From Davidsoniella eucalypti (Eukaryota > Ascomycota > Sordariomycetes > Microascales > Ceratocystidaceae), in contig RMBW01000061.1 of the NCBI GenBank assembly GCA_004009845.1, positions 1 to 64,000 of the forward strand: DNA of 64,000 nucleotides, in the 5' to 3' direction. The translations under genes and the position numbers were made by a program. Of the stretch, positions 47,593-59,449 are shown piece by piece. Within the stretch, counting starts at the first letter, position 1. Each line of letters begins with the position of its first letter. The notes beneath the pieces are model-generated. The model worked only from the letters and a program-made list of their open reading frames with translations. It was not told the origin of the DNA and made no database searches.

Positions 47593-48735
47593 TTAGGCAG
47601 CCTCATTCACCTGTTCCGTTGACTGTGTAGGCAAGAGTCCACGTAAAGACAGATCATAGATGACATCCTCAACCTTTTTGACGTGGTACTTGATAGCATC
47701 TGCACGCTTGCGGATAATGTCGTTTTTGAGGTTGAGCAGTTGGAAGCCGGCAAAGAGATCCTTGACAACTTGGCCAGCCTGTACGGCAAGAGCCGCATCA
47801 CCCAATGTTACGCTGTTGATGACAAGGCGTGAGAGTTCTTCTGTTAGACGGGTGACGGCCAAGAGGTACTCTTCAATAGTAACATGGAACACATTTCTAT
47901 CCTTGACGTTGTATGGTACTGTATCTCTGTGTTAGAAGGATATACTAGTGACTTTTTTTGGTGTTTTTCATTTTTCTCATTCGTTTTTTGAGAATGCGTA
48001 AGATATATACGTAGATGGGACCAGGAGGGGTAGATGAATGTGTCGAATATAAACGTGCCTTGCAGAATCTCGCTGACTTGCTCGGGAGTCACGATGCGAC
48101 CAAGCTCGCCAGGTGATGAATCAGTAGCAACGCCACCGAGGAAGCCAGTCAGTAGAAGCGTGAAGATAATGTTCTCAATGGTACGGTTCCAGAGGAAGTT
48201 GAATCTATAGACAACAGATTAATATCTCTACATATACATACATATCATGTCATGATGATAGTGATGTGGTCATACTTGTAGTATGGTTGAGTAGAAGCCA
48301 AAGTAGCGAGTTCCTTCAGATTCTCAATGTCTTTCTTGATGCAGTCTTCGACTTGAGCTAGAAGCTGGGGGTCTATGATAAGATATTAGTGAATGCTGCT
48401 TCCCAGTGACAACTGTAGCACTTAAGGCTGTACTCTTGAGTAGTAATATATAGATATATCAAGTGACCGAATAGATATATTCCCTTTGTGCCATCGGGAT
48501 GGTAGGGGTGAGGACATTTTACGACATTGATAAGGCTATATCGCTAATGCCACTTACATTTTGCCCGGGGCGTCGAATGCACACGGGTCAAGTGACCCGT
48601 TGAAAAGGCGTTGCTCGCACTGATCTTCTGCACGGCCTGCACCAAGTCCTCGCGGATCTTTGCATCGGCCTCCGTACGGGCCTTCAGCTCGTCAAAGATG
48701 GTCGTAGCCAGGAGTCCACTGGTATCAGTAGCCAT
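47593..48735 (-). CDS. Translin family protein (248 aa)
   Basis: Single-strand nucleic-acid binding protein; with its partner TRAX it forms an RNA-processing nuclease (C3PO) in other eukaryotes. Four exons: 48735-48558, 48372-48276, 48204-48059 and 47918-47593; the phases (1, 2, 1) close exactly. The third intron appears to use a GC donor (CAAG|GCACGT), giving EILQVPYNVKDRNVFH, the spacing I expect in translin. Conserved translin text includes YPQLLAQVEDCI, VTPEQVSEILQ, HVTIEEYLLAVTRLTEELS, VINSVTLGD and the strongly diagnostic FQLLNLKNDIIRKR with VKKVEDVIYDLSLRGL at the C-terminus. An alternative GT donor four bases later with an upstream acceptor would insert a few residues. TRAX itself is not in this window. 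Confidence 0.9.
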
Positions 48736-49379
48736 AGTTAACTACTCTATGTGTAGAAACGAATGTATCGTTTAGTTTCAAATATATTCTCTTTGATAGT
48801 CTTGATCGAATTATCGTTTCAGTCTTTTTGGTCCTGATCTTTGCGTGTTGGATTATAGAAGAATATGGGACTTTGAAAAGGTCATCCTTTCCCCTTTTGT
48901 ATATTACTCTTCTTGTTATTCTCTTAAGAAGAAATATACGATTGATTGAAAACAAAACGGTCGCACAAATGTTGGTATGCTGATGTCGTTTTTTAAGTTT
49001 ATTTTTCTATATATTTTGATACTTTCCCATCTGGCTTTTCCCATCTGGCTAAACTATGGAACTACTTTTTTTCACTTCTGGAGTCACAAGGTGCTTACCC
49101 TTTGAGAAGCACTTTTTTTTTTTGGAGGGAATCCAGAATTATATAATCGATTAGCTGCCTTACCGTATACTACCACCATAAGACTAAATAGTTATGGATG
49201 GTTACATTTCATACAAACCAACATACAGATATGTAAGATAAATAAATTAAAAATATATCCGGCGTATTCGTATTACCGCCAATAATACGAATCACGCCTT
49301 AATCGCATTTACACATCACCAATAAAAGAGATATATATAATCTTCCTTACCAGCCGAGAAACAAGCTCGTCAAGCAATG
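48736..49379. other. Intergenic region between translin and the U2 gene
   Basis: Translin promoter plus the 3' flank of the U2 snRNA gene. AT-rich. It includes a tandem pair of TTTCCCATCTGGC near 49023-49050 and T-runs near 49065 and 49110. No open frame of interest. Confidence 0.5.
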
Positions 49380-49576
49380 AAAAAAAGTTCGCGTCGCCTG
49401 GAGGCAGTGTAATACCAGGGACACTGTGGGAGAGGACATGTGCAAGCACAGCGGTTCAAGCCCGAGAAGCCAAAAATAAGTATAATCTAGAATTGTGTTC
49501 CTTAGAACACTTTCAGAGATTAAACTGAAAAGAACAGATACTACACTTGATCTTAGCCAAAAGGCAAAGAGAGCTA
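49380..49576 (-). ncRNA. U2 spliceosomal snRNA
   Basis: The minus strand reads GCCTTTTGGCTAAGATCAAG, then TGTAGTATCTGTTCTTTTCA: the near-invariant 5' half of U2. The branch-point recognition element GTAGTA is at 49544-49539, which puts it at nucleotides 33-38 if the RNA begins at 49576, as in other U2 RNAs. The Sm-site-like ATTTTTGG is at 49477-49470. Downstream, CCTGG...CCAGG pairs (about 49427-49399) fit stem-loop III, and a GAC GAGC...CTCGGC stem nearer 49360-49380 fits stem-loop IV. The 3' end is uncertain by about 30 bases. The RNA pairs with the intron branch site and with U6. A TATAAATA element lies about 50-58 bases upstream. Confidence 0.95.
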
Positions 49577-50242
49577 AAGAAGAAAGGGAAAGAAAACTTA
49601 ACAAAAGAATCAACGGAATGGTCGCTTATTTATATTGTTCTATCTGAGGCGGTCAAGGAAAGTTCTGCCAGTCTTTTTGTTATCTTTACTTGCTCACATA
49701 TTGGATGAACTCTTATTTCACCGCTTTTGAAAGGGATAAACAAAGGAGGTAGTGACTAGGGACCACGATACTTTGCTTGCTTGTATGTATCTCCCATTAA
49801 TATTAGGCGAGGCTGGGAGGTTAGGGATATCAAAATTACAAGGCTGACAAATATCTTTCCAGTATTCGCAAATCAACAGTACCAAAGTGTTACGTTTGTT
49901 AGTTCTTAACTCGACCCTTCGAGAACCAATTACATCATTGAGTTATAAGACTGAATTTACGGGAAATGCGTATGTTATTATGTATGAATACTATAGAATG
50001 AAAAAAAAAAAAAAAGGAGAGTCTCCTAAAAGAAGCATACCGCTACCGACGGCTTGTCCAGCAACAAAGCTGAGCAATCTTCGGTACTTAAGATAACTAA
50101 TGTGCGAATGATCAAAACAGACAAGGACTAGACTAAGGAAGATTGTGCTTCTACAAAGAAGACGAAAGGATAGAAACTGTTGGATACTATACGAGTTGCA
50201 GACTGAGCAACAAGAATGAAGGTGAGCTGAAGATAAAAAAGA
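49577..50242. other. Intergenic region with the U2 promoter
   Basis: The left part is the U2 promoter region; the right part is the 3' flank of the M13 peptidase. An A-run lies near 50001-50014. Short open frames here (such as 49887-50096) have no recognisable content. Confidence 0.5.
49627..49634 (-). promoter_or_regulatory. TATA element of the U2 snRNA gene
   Basis: TATAAATA on the minus strand, 51-58 bases upstream of the inferred U2 5' end. Spacing is plausible for a fungal snRNA promoter; no other proximal element could be assigned. Confidence 0.45.
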
Positions 50243-52782
50243 TTACCACAGCTCGCAGGTAGGCTCCTTGACAGGACAGTTAAAGCTCTCACGGAACTCT
50301 CTACTGTTGGCCATGGTTCCAAGAACACGAGCCCACTTGGGTGCATGAGGGTCAGTGTAGATCTTGCTGATGGCAGCATTCTTGCGCGACTTTCCGCACC
50401 ACCAGTTGCTGTAAGCCACAAAGAACAACTGCTCACGCGAGAAATGATCGAGGCCAGGTAGACCCTGTCCGCCCTTGCCAGTCTCGACATCACGCTTTTT
50501 CCATGCCTGGAAAGATGCCGATAGACCGCCGGCATCGGCAATGTTCTCGCCCAGAGTCAGGCGACCATTGACGTGCAGAGACTTATCATCAGGACCGGAG
50601 ACGGTGTAGTTAGAATACTGATCAATGAAGCACTGGGCCTTGTCGGTGAAGGCATCCACAGTCTCCTGCGTCCACCAGTCAGTGTAGTTGCCGTTTTGGT
50701 CGTAGTGACGGCCAGTAGAGTCAAAGGCATGGCTCAGTTCGTGGCCAGCAACGGAGCCAAAAGCACCATAGGAAACATATGCTGGGGCATCAACATCAAA
50801 CACAGGGAACTGCATGATGCCGGCAGGGAACACGATCTCGTTGCCAGGAGGGTTGTAGTAAGCGTTGACAGTGGGGACAGTCATGCCCCATTCCTCGCGA
50901 TCAACAGGCTTGCCAAGAGCAGACCATTGGTTCTTGATGGCCAAGGCACGCATGGAGATCTCATTGTTGAAGTAGGCGTCCTTGGCTACTTCAACTGATG
51001 AGTAGTAGCTGGTCAGTGTTTCGGGGTTGGTTATGTCAGGGCTAGAAGTGGGGTAGCCAATCTTCTGGACAATGTTGTGCACCTTCTCAATGGCTAGTTT
51101 GGTGGTGGCATTGTCCATCCATTCAGCATTCTGCAGTTTCTTGGTAAACTCCTTCTTGATGTCACTGACGATCTCATCACCGAACTCCTTAGCAGCCGCC
51201 GAGAAAGCAGTCTCAACGAAAAAGCGGCTCAGGATCCAGCCCAAGCCATCGTCGACATGGCTGACGCAGGTCAACCAGCGTTCAGGCGAAGACTCTGGGT
51301 CCTTACCGGCAAGCTCATTGTTGAAGCGCTTCAAGGGCTTCATAGCTTCGTCATCGACGAAAGAGGCGTATGACTTGACTACACGCCAGTCGAGGTAGGC
51401 CTTGATGACATCACGAGGAACATCCTTCAGAATGCTAGAGAGCTCCTTGAAGTAGTCAGGTGCCTGAAGAATGACACGCTCAACATTGACACCCTTGGGA
51501 GCAAAGGCGTTGATCAAACCCTCAAGGTCGACCTCGGGAGCCAGCTTTGTGGCCTCCTTTAGGCTAATTGGGTTGTAGGTGTACTAGTGACTTCCATTAA
51601 AATCATGATTCTATGCAATTAGATTTCAAAGTGATATGTGTATAAGAACTTACGGTGACATCCTCACGCTTCTGCATATCAGGAGTAGCGGCAGCAATCT
51701 TCTTCTCCAGATCAACCATCTGGCTGAAGACAGCCTTGTCCGTCTTGGGGTACAGGGCACTCAGAACTTCAGTAACAACATCGCGGTACTGGGAAACCAG
51801 CTTGTCATCTTCAAAGCGCTCCTTGGAAGGCAGACCCAAGCTCCAAGGGGCACCAACAGCAACAACAACGGTATCGGGATCAGTATCATCAGCCTGGGTG
51901 CCGATAGATACGAGTCCGTCGATGCCATTCTCCAGGATTAGCTGGATAGCATCCTTGAGGGACTTGGAGCTGTCTAGCTTGTCCAGCAAGAACTTGAGGG
52001 GCTCCAGGCCTGACTTCTTGATGGTGGGCTCGTCAATGCAAGCATCGTACGCAGACTTCATCTTGTTGAAGTTGGACTCGTCGGACGAGGTAAGCGTCAT
52101 CTTCTTAGGGTATGGCGCCTCGAGAATGTGGCGCAGTAACATCTGAGAGTTCTCAGCCATGATGGTGCCGGTGAAGGCATCGCCCTGGTCGGAGCGAAGG
52201 TCATGATGCAGGCGCCAGCCGCCACAGACAAGCTCCTCGAAGTCAGAGCACGGGTCGAGGTCCTTGTAGTCGGGCGACAGATTGGTGAGGATTTCCGAGG
52301 CGATGTGAACGCAAGCGGGTGTTAGGCAGACGCCAGCATCACCAGTTTCGATGTTTGCGACACCATTGTGGTTGCCGTGCTGATTATGGTGGTTGTGCTT
52401 GTGTAATCCGTGAGGGCCATGGTCTAGATAAGCAAGTCAAGCTTGGGGTTAGCTATGTGTTATAGTACAATATAATATTTAAAACGGAGCTATTAGGCAT
52501 CAGGTAGTCTGAAGATGCCGACATCGTAGGCGATGCGCCGAGCGCGCTCAAATACGATGCTACGTCATTTCAGATAAGATAAATACTGCACAAGGGCATG
52601 TTATTCTACTCACGATCATGCAAGCTATGCACCGAAAGCGCGGCGACGGCCAAAAGACCAAACTTCTGAACAGCGCTTAGAGAACCCCATCGCCATCCAG
52701 ATCGCTTCGGCGACGCCATCTGCGGCGGCGGCGGCAGCGCGCCTTTCTCCAAGCTACGGAAGCTGGCCTCGGGAGTGCTCAT
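50243..52782 (-). CDS. M13 (neprilysin-like) zinc metalloendopeptidase (759 aa)
   Basis: Three exons: 52782-52614, 52423-51654 and 51583-50243, all GT-AG with consistent phases. The predicted type II membrane protein has a short cytosolic N-terminus and a hydrophobic anchor (about 43-53, FGLLAVAALSV). A His/Asn-rich linker (about 57-76, alternating HN/HH) follows. The ectodomain starts with VCLTPACVHIAS and PCSDFEELVCGGW, the Cys pattern of M13 enzymes. Catalytic features are NAYYNP (553-558), the zinc motif HELSH (594-598) in the context AGHELSHAFD, and ENIAD (659-663) supplying the third zinc ligand. The C-terminus CPVKEPTCELW is the usual Cys-x-Trp ending. Vertebrate enzymes usually have HEITH; the LS variant keeps every ligand. 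It should cleave peptides at the cell surface or in the secretory path. The natural substrate is unknown. Confidence 0.94.
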
Positions 52783-54965
52783 GGTTGCAACAGGAGAAAC
52801 GCACTGGGCAAGGATTGTAAGAGGATCGATGTGGTTGCCGGAGCTTCAGTGGGTATTATTAATATTAGTATAATAAGAGCTTTCTCTAGGGACTCGAAAA
52901 AAAGATAATATGATAATAATGGGTCGAAGCGGCACAGGAAAATTCAATTATGATACCGTGGAAGGTTCTGATGATAGAATTGAGAAGCTTCACGATGTTT
53001 ACGATGTTTGTAGGAGGAAAGAAGTAATACGATCGAGGTACAACTAGGAAATGAAAGCTAAACAAACTGGCTGCTACCTGTTTCGGACCGTGCAAGCGTG
53101 GCGAGCAAATACTATAGGGTTACAGACCCTTATGCGAGTATTCCCCATTAGGGGTATACAAGATGATTTAGGTCGCATCACTTGCATGAAGAATTCCATT
53201 GTTCACATATTTAACGAGTAATTGGAATAGGGTTTGACCCTGTTTGATCTCAAGAATCATGTCAAACATCAACGTTATTTCTCGACGGCATAATTTGCAT
53301 CTGTAGTCAACGTTACTTTGGTATGGAGATTATAAACGCCCAATGCCTCTTCTTACTTGATCTGGACTTAGCAAATTACAATTAAAAGTGAAAAAATACC
53401 TTCTACTGATATGCCTCGCTTCAATATCGAGCGTGAGAATATGCTGACCAGGATTACATATTTTTTTCATGAGGCTGTTATGGATGCAAGGGTTTATGAT
53501 GTTAGCCTGGCCAAATACTACGGATTAATATTGGAATTTAGAGAGAGATTTCCCATTTAACTTTGATGGATGGATAGATGGCGGCAGCCCCTTGAAGAAA
53601 AGCCAAAGAGGGAAAAATGAAATGGCTTAGATTTAGGAGGGAAGGATGTTGTTCTAACTACATGGTTGAAAGGAAGAACAAAGATTGAGAATACATCTTG
53701 TAATTGTATATTCAAAGCTAGAGATAACACATCTATACCATCAATAAGCTAGTAGAGTAGTGTTGGACTCGTCAAATGGTTGACAGGTAGAAGGGGATAT
53801 ATTGGAGGCTTGTTATGGCACGCGATCAATCTATAACGCGAGTCTTGTAATTACATGTACGACTTCTATTTTCGAAAAAACTAGCTCTCCATGAGCGATG
53901 CTACTCCCATCTCATCTTCATCTTCTTGACTCTACTTTTTGTTGTCGATATAGCTGTACATCTACACTAATATCCTTCTTAGTCATATTCTCGACATCCA
54001 TTCTTCCTTTTCTCCCAAGTTAAATCCCAAGGTCTAAGGTGATCTGTGCCCCTCCCTGTGGAAACGGCTTGTTATAGAGGTTGCATGAGTTTGTTTGTAT
54101 AGACTCCCTAGGTCTTAGACCAGAAAGCTTGGGGCATCAGGTGGCAGCTAGTACCAAACAAAATGATGATAGTAGGGTGCGTATTATATAACTACCTGAG
54201 CGTACACAGTAGCAGCAGCAACGGCAGCGACAATAGCCGCCGATATAGTAGCGGTTATTAATACGTGCTCATACATATATGTATGTGTACTTGGCTATAT
54301 TGACTAATTTGTATGAGCGTCGGCTAGTAAACAAAAAGGGAAAGAAAGTGAGAAAAAAAAAAGAGAAAAAAAAAGAAAGCGCAATATAGCAGAGACTTGG
54401 TAAGGTTATAGTCAAGGTCTTTCGACACAGACATGAAGGGCTTGTGCTTGCTAGTTCTGCCCAAATTCACCAGAATCTTGGTTTGTTCTGTTTCGCGATC
54501 AAAGCGGCTCTAGAAGCTTGACGTTGCTAAGCTAACGGTAGTGGATGGGCCATGGGTAGTATTGTGAGCACTAAAGTGGGTTGCATCGAGTGTGAGCTCT
54601 ATAACTAATTTTGTGTACATTGTTATTATAGTTGTATGCACAACAAAAAAAAAAAAACCAATGAATGGCCATTGGGCTAGGCCACGATATATGAAAGCCA
54701 TACATGTACTCCACGCATCTCATGAGATACAAGAAAAAACTGCAAATAGGAAATATTCCCGCACCCTCCCGTGACAAACAGAACATAAGAATCGGGATAC
54801 GAAGAAAAGGTAGGCAAACACGGCCTGATTGCTTGTAAATAGCCTAACCCTGGATGGATAGGTCAGGACAGGCCTCAATGTCGACGATTGATTGGTGTTT
54901 GACTTTAATGAAGTATTTCATGTTTCTCCCGCGCAGATTTCAAGTTGTATGCTAGAAGGACAATA

Positions 54966-55010
54966 CAATGAAATGGCTTTCAATGAAATGACTTTCAATG
55001 AAATGGCTTT
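54966..55010 (+). repeat. Tandem repeat, three 15-bp units
   Basis: Units of CAATGAAATGGCTTT occur three times head to tail; the middle one has a single G-to-A change. No gene overlaps it. Confidence 0.85.
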
Positions 55011-58000
55011 TCCTCATAAGCAATACTGACATACCGGCCCTAAGACGATAAATGACAATGGCCCGATTTTGTCGTGTTCGGGTCTCATGACCTTGTATTC
55101 TATCTTCAATCTATCATTAGTATATCTACTTCGGTGGTATAAAGAAATTTGGTAATATTAGCAACGATGTCCTTGAAGGACGGACTGATCGATGAGGTCT
55201 TTGCGGGGAGCAGTGGCTTAATCTAGAAGGAGGGTAAACTCGAAGACAAAGAGCCACTGCTTGTGAATATGAAAGGCCTTTAGATTATATCTTGGCCGAT
55301 CAAAGACCATAGACAAGATGGAAATATGTACATGTGTGGAATTGAAGAACAAGCGACGCGATCATGCAGAAAAACAAAAGCATAATAAGAAACTTTGATC
55401 CTACATGTCAACCCACATCGCGCGGTAGATGTAAGAAGCCACAGAGGTGTAATTGAATACTACAGAGGTATAAGACATAGGTAGCAGTGATTGTCTATCT
55501 GAAGGAAAGTGGCTTATAGTGTCTGAGAACTAGATCAATCTAACAAGTGAAGCCAGAGCTAGTTTGATATTGGTCATTGGCCTATAGTTACCATGGGACA
55601 ATAATATGTAATGACTACTCTTGACTCTTAAACATTTACATAGGTTATTTTCTTGGGTTATTTTGCAGTCCGGAAATTAGGGTTTGTGTAGTATCGCCAA
55701 GTTCCCAAGCTAATAGTAAAATCTCCTAAGAGCACGGCCATTTCCCATATATTCAAGATGGAAGGGGAGCCCTACGGACATAGGCGATCGGGTGATGCTA
55801 CAGAAGATAGGATGCTACTACTGTGACTATTAGCGGAAAGGGAAAAAAGAAGTATAATTTTCTTTGAAAATAAAACTATTGGCGGCGATGACCCAGTAGA
55901 AGGCCGTTGGCGTCTGAGATGAGCGTGATTTGTTTATTGAGGTATCCAAGCGCAACAAGCTTTGTTAGTACGACACAGTAGTGCAAAACGAACAAGTTGG
56001 AAAGAAAAAGTGAAAAAGGCAAAGGGATTAGAAAGGGAGAGAGAACTGGCAGATAAGATAGTATGCACAAGCAAGGGTAGCTTTGGAGGAGGAAGACTCT
56101 TTTTTTTTTTTTTTTTTCTTTTTCTTTCCCTTTTTTTCATTGACGTTTACGGGGGGAGTCAAGATATCAAATCAAGGAGCAGTCAGAAGCCCAAACGGGC
56201 AAGTAAGATAGCAAAAAGGCTATCTTATTCCTAGTCTCTCTTGTGGGCGATCACGAAGAAACAGAAGAAAGACTAGCTCTGTGATAGAGTTGACACTCTG
56301 TTCGAAGCCACATGCAGCAAGAAGTTAAGCTAACACGAGCTAGCTCGGGTAAGTAGCTTCAAGTTAGCTACCAGCTGCGGCAGGATATGATACCCTGTAC
56401 CCCGTCTCTCTTTCTGCAGACTGCAGAGTCCATGTGCATGCCTCCCCTCCAGACGAGGAAACGGAGGTCATGTTGCGGAGAAACGTGGCGCCCAACACAT
56501 ACATACATGAAAAGGTGCATGAAGCTGTGCGTATAGCTGTATGTACATACGATAGCCTTCCCGCTTGCTTTGATATATGTTGTATACGACACCAGAATCA
56601 AATTCGGAGTGCTACAGACGATATGAATTCCGGCTGCCGTTGTTTTGTTCGGAATACACACGGATATGGCTGTCTTTTGGCTTGGCCTAGGCTGGCCTAG
56701 TTAAGCCTCGTTTGGGATGGGCTATTTAGTTGGATGGCTATATATGTATCATTGTGCATATGCATGTGCATTACATGATGTGTTGTTACTGTGTTTGTTA
56801 TCATTAATACCATTGTTGTTGTTGTTGTTCTCATGTAATGCCCATCCCATACATATGTATATGCACGCAAGTCCTCGTTGTCCACGCATTTCTTTGCTGA
56901 CTCGGTGCGTATCAAAATAGAGGGCATTAGAAGGAGGGAATAGAGAAGGGGAAGTCAAGTGCGTGCTGGACTTGCCTTTATCAGGCGGATTAGACAGGTC
57001 AGTATTGCATGATTGATCGGAGCCGAGTAAACAAACCCACGAATCTCTGTTGATGTGTCTTTGGCTTTTGGGTGTTTGTGTTATCGATGTATTATCAGAC
57101 AGAGCCACCTACAGGAAGGTAGCATAGCTTAGCTTAGCTTGTATTGACTTAGTTTGGCTTAGCTTGAATCTTCTGAGAAGCACGGCCTGGAACTCTGAGA
57201 ATTGCATATAACAATCAGACAACGCTGTTATACTGACCTCGAAAATTAGCATTTTGATCAGATATCCTCGTCGACTGGCTGTCAATACATTGGAGAGGCA
57301 ATCTTATTAGTCAACCCATATATAGGATACGCCAATCTACCACCAGAACCACCAGCTTTCATTTTGGTCCAGCGGCTAAGTATTGGCATAGCAAGGACGT
57401 TCGTGACGTGATATAAGACGCGGGAGATGGGATATTGAATATCGACGATGGGTTATGGGTAGCGGACATGGGATTGGCGACTCTAACTATAATTATAGAG
57501 GGAGGTATGCACGGCTCATGACAATGACGACGAGAGGCATACCACTAGAAATGACATGTGCCAGGTTTGTATCAGCGATAGACTATGATGTACTTGCATT
57601 GCTGCATTAGCATTAGCATGCATTACCATGGGCAAAGCTTTGTCTTCAGTTCAGTTTTGCTTTTTTTCGACTCGGTTCGTTACTATGTTTTTTTCTCTTT
57701 GCCTTGGTAAGCCCTGCTTTTTTGTTTTGGTTAAAATAGCCTTGCCAACCTTTGCTCAATGTCCATCTCGTCTCTAATCAGAGCTTGTTCCCCTCCAAGG
57801 TAACATTCTCATTTATGCGGATGCGACCCTAGTGCTGTGCTTGGGCAGATGTGTTTGCATATTGCTACTTAATGTAATGTACTAGCAATGTACACGTTAG
57901 CATAAAAGGCTGCGCGGGTTCATTAGATTCATTAAACCCAAGCCAAGGTAGAGAGCACTTTGCCGACAGTGCACGGCGTTGGACGGCGGATGAGCGAGGA

Positions 58001-59449
58001 ATCTCCTTAACAGAAGCCCTGATATAGGCCGGGAAGAAGAGATGAACGAGTGCAGGAGAGACAGAGAAGAAGAAAGACGAGAAAGAGGGACAGGAAAGAA
58101 AGAGAGAAAAAAGAAGAAGAAAACAAGAGAAAAAGAACGTATATTCTGTCCACTCCAACATACACGGGGTTTTGCCAGCAAAACATTGTCGGCACCGGCT
58201 TAGCACGCATATCGCATCTGCATTGTTATTATTGTTGTTGTTGTTGCGCTTTGCATGCAGATACTGGCTTCCTTCAGTCTCGCTTGAGCTGCCGAATTTG
58301 TATGGATAGGCCTCCTCTCTCCCGATTTTGCCAGCTGCACCATGTGAAGATATTTGTTTATACGGCAATTATGACAATGATGATGTTATTTTTTGTTTGT
58401 TATTGTTGTTTTTCACCTGCTTCTTTTGAGCCCTCCGAGTGCCGGATTCTTTTCTGCAATTGCTGCTTGCAAATCATGTGATGGCTAAAGAGGAGCTAGT
58501 TGTAAATTCATCAGTTGGCTACGATGCGCTTCCAGATCTGACCGGTCTTGGTTGTTGGGTCGCCAAACACAAATCCAAGTCCATATCTAGCTTGTGGTCG
58601 GTCCTTTCAATGGTCTGACAGCTAGTCGGCATCGACAGGCAAATACAGATACATATTAAGCCGTTCAAAAAAGGAAAAGAAACATATAAAACGGAAAATA
58701 TGACAGAAAGCTACCGGCAGTGCCATGTTTACCCCCATGCTATTGTTTGGGCATGAATACAGCAAAGTACAAAAAGGAAGAAAAAGAAAAAGAACAAAAG
58801 ATATGGAAACGGAAATCAAATGAGGCTGACTAGGACTTTTGGCTAGTAGGAAAAGGTATGTTTGTTTTCAATGTCTCCAGTCTTCAAGCTAGAGGTTAGT
58901 AAAAAGGCGAAGGCCTACCAATGCCGCAATTGCTGTCATGAGACATTCCAAGAGGCTGAGAATATAGTTGCATCATCGTCCGTACGATGCGGCGACGCCT
59001 TTATTAGTCTCGTCTTCAATACATCGTGATACCTTAGCTTTCAACTAGCCTATCTTTTCTTTTCTTTTTTTGGGCATTGTTTAGCTTTGTGTACGCGTGT
59101 TAGGGTTGACACGGGTGACTAAGCTGGTGGGTCGTATAAAAGAGTGCACTAGAACACTCTTAGTACAGGGCTTTTGTTTAGGCCGTTTAGGCGACGCTGG
59201 TGAGCATTATGTTAGCCAAGTGGGTCTTGGACATAGGCTTACTTTGTTGAATTATCTTTTATTCCCTAGTAGCCTGTCGCAAATAAATCATCAACGTCTG
59301 TCGCATTCATCGTGAAAGGGCAAAGTTACCAAGCCAAGGCTTCCGTTGATTGCTCGTGGCTTTGTTGTTTGCCTAGCCTAGAAATGTCTGTTCGCCTTTC
59401 TGCTGTTGCCGACTCAGCACTGGGCTTATGCACTGTTTCTTGTTTCTTC

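Noticed and set aside
49431..49470. tRNA T-arm-like GGTTCAAGCC
   Set aside because: It lies inside the U2 snRNA gene, on the strand opposite to the U2 transcript; no tRNA fold.
57865..58368. 167-codon minus-strand frame
   Set aside because: Contains a poly-Asn run from a GTT microsatellite and Phe/Ser runs from CT skew; no domain.
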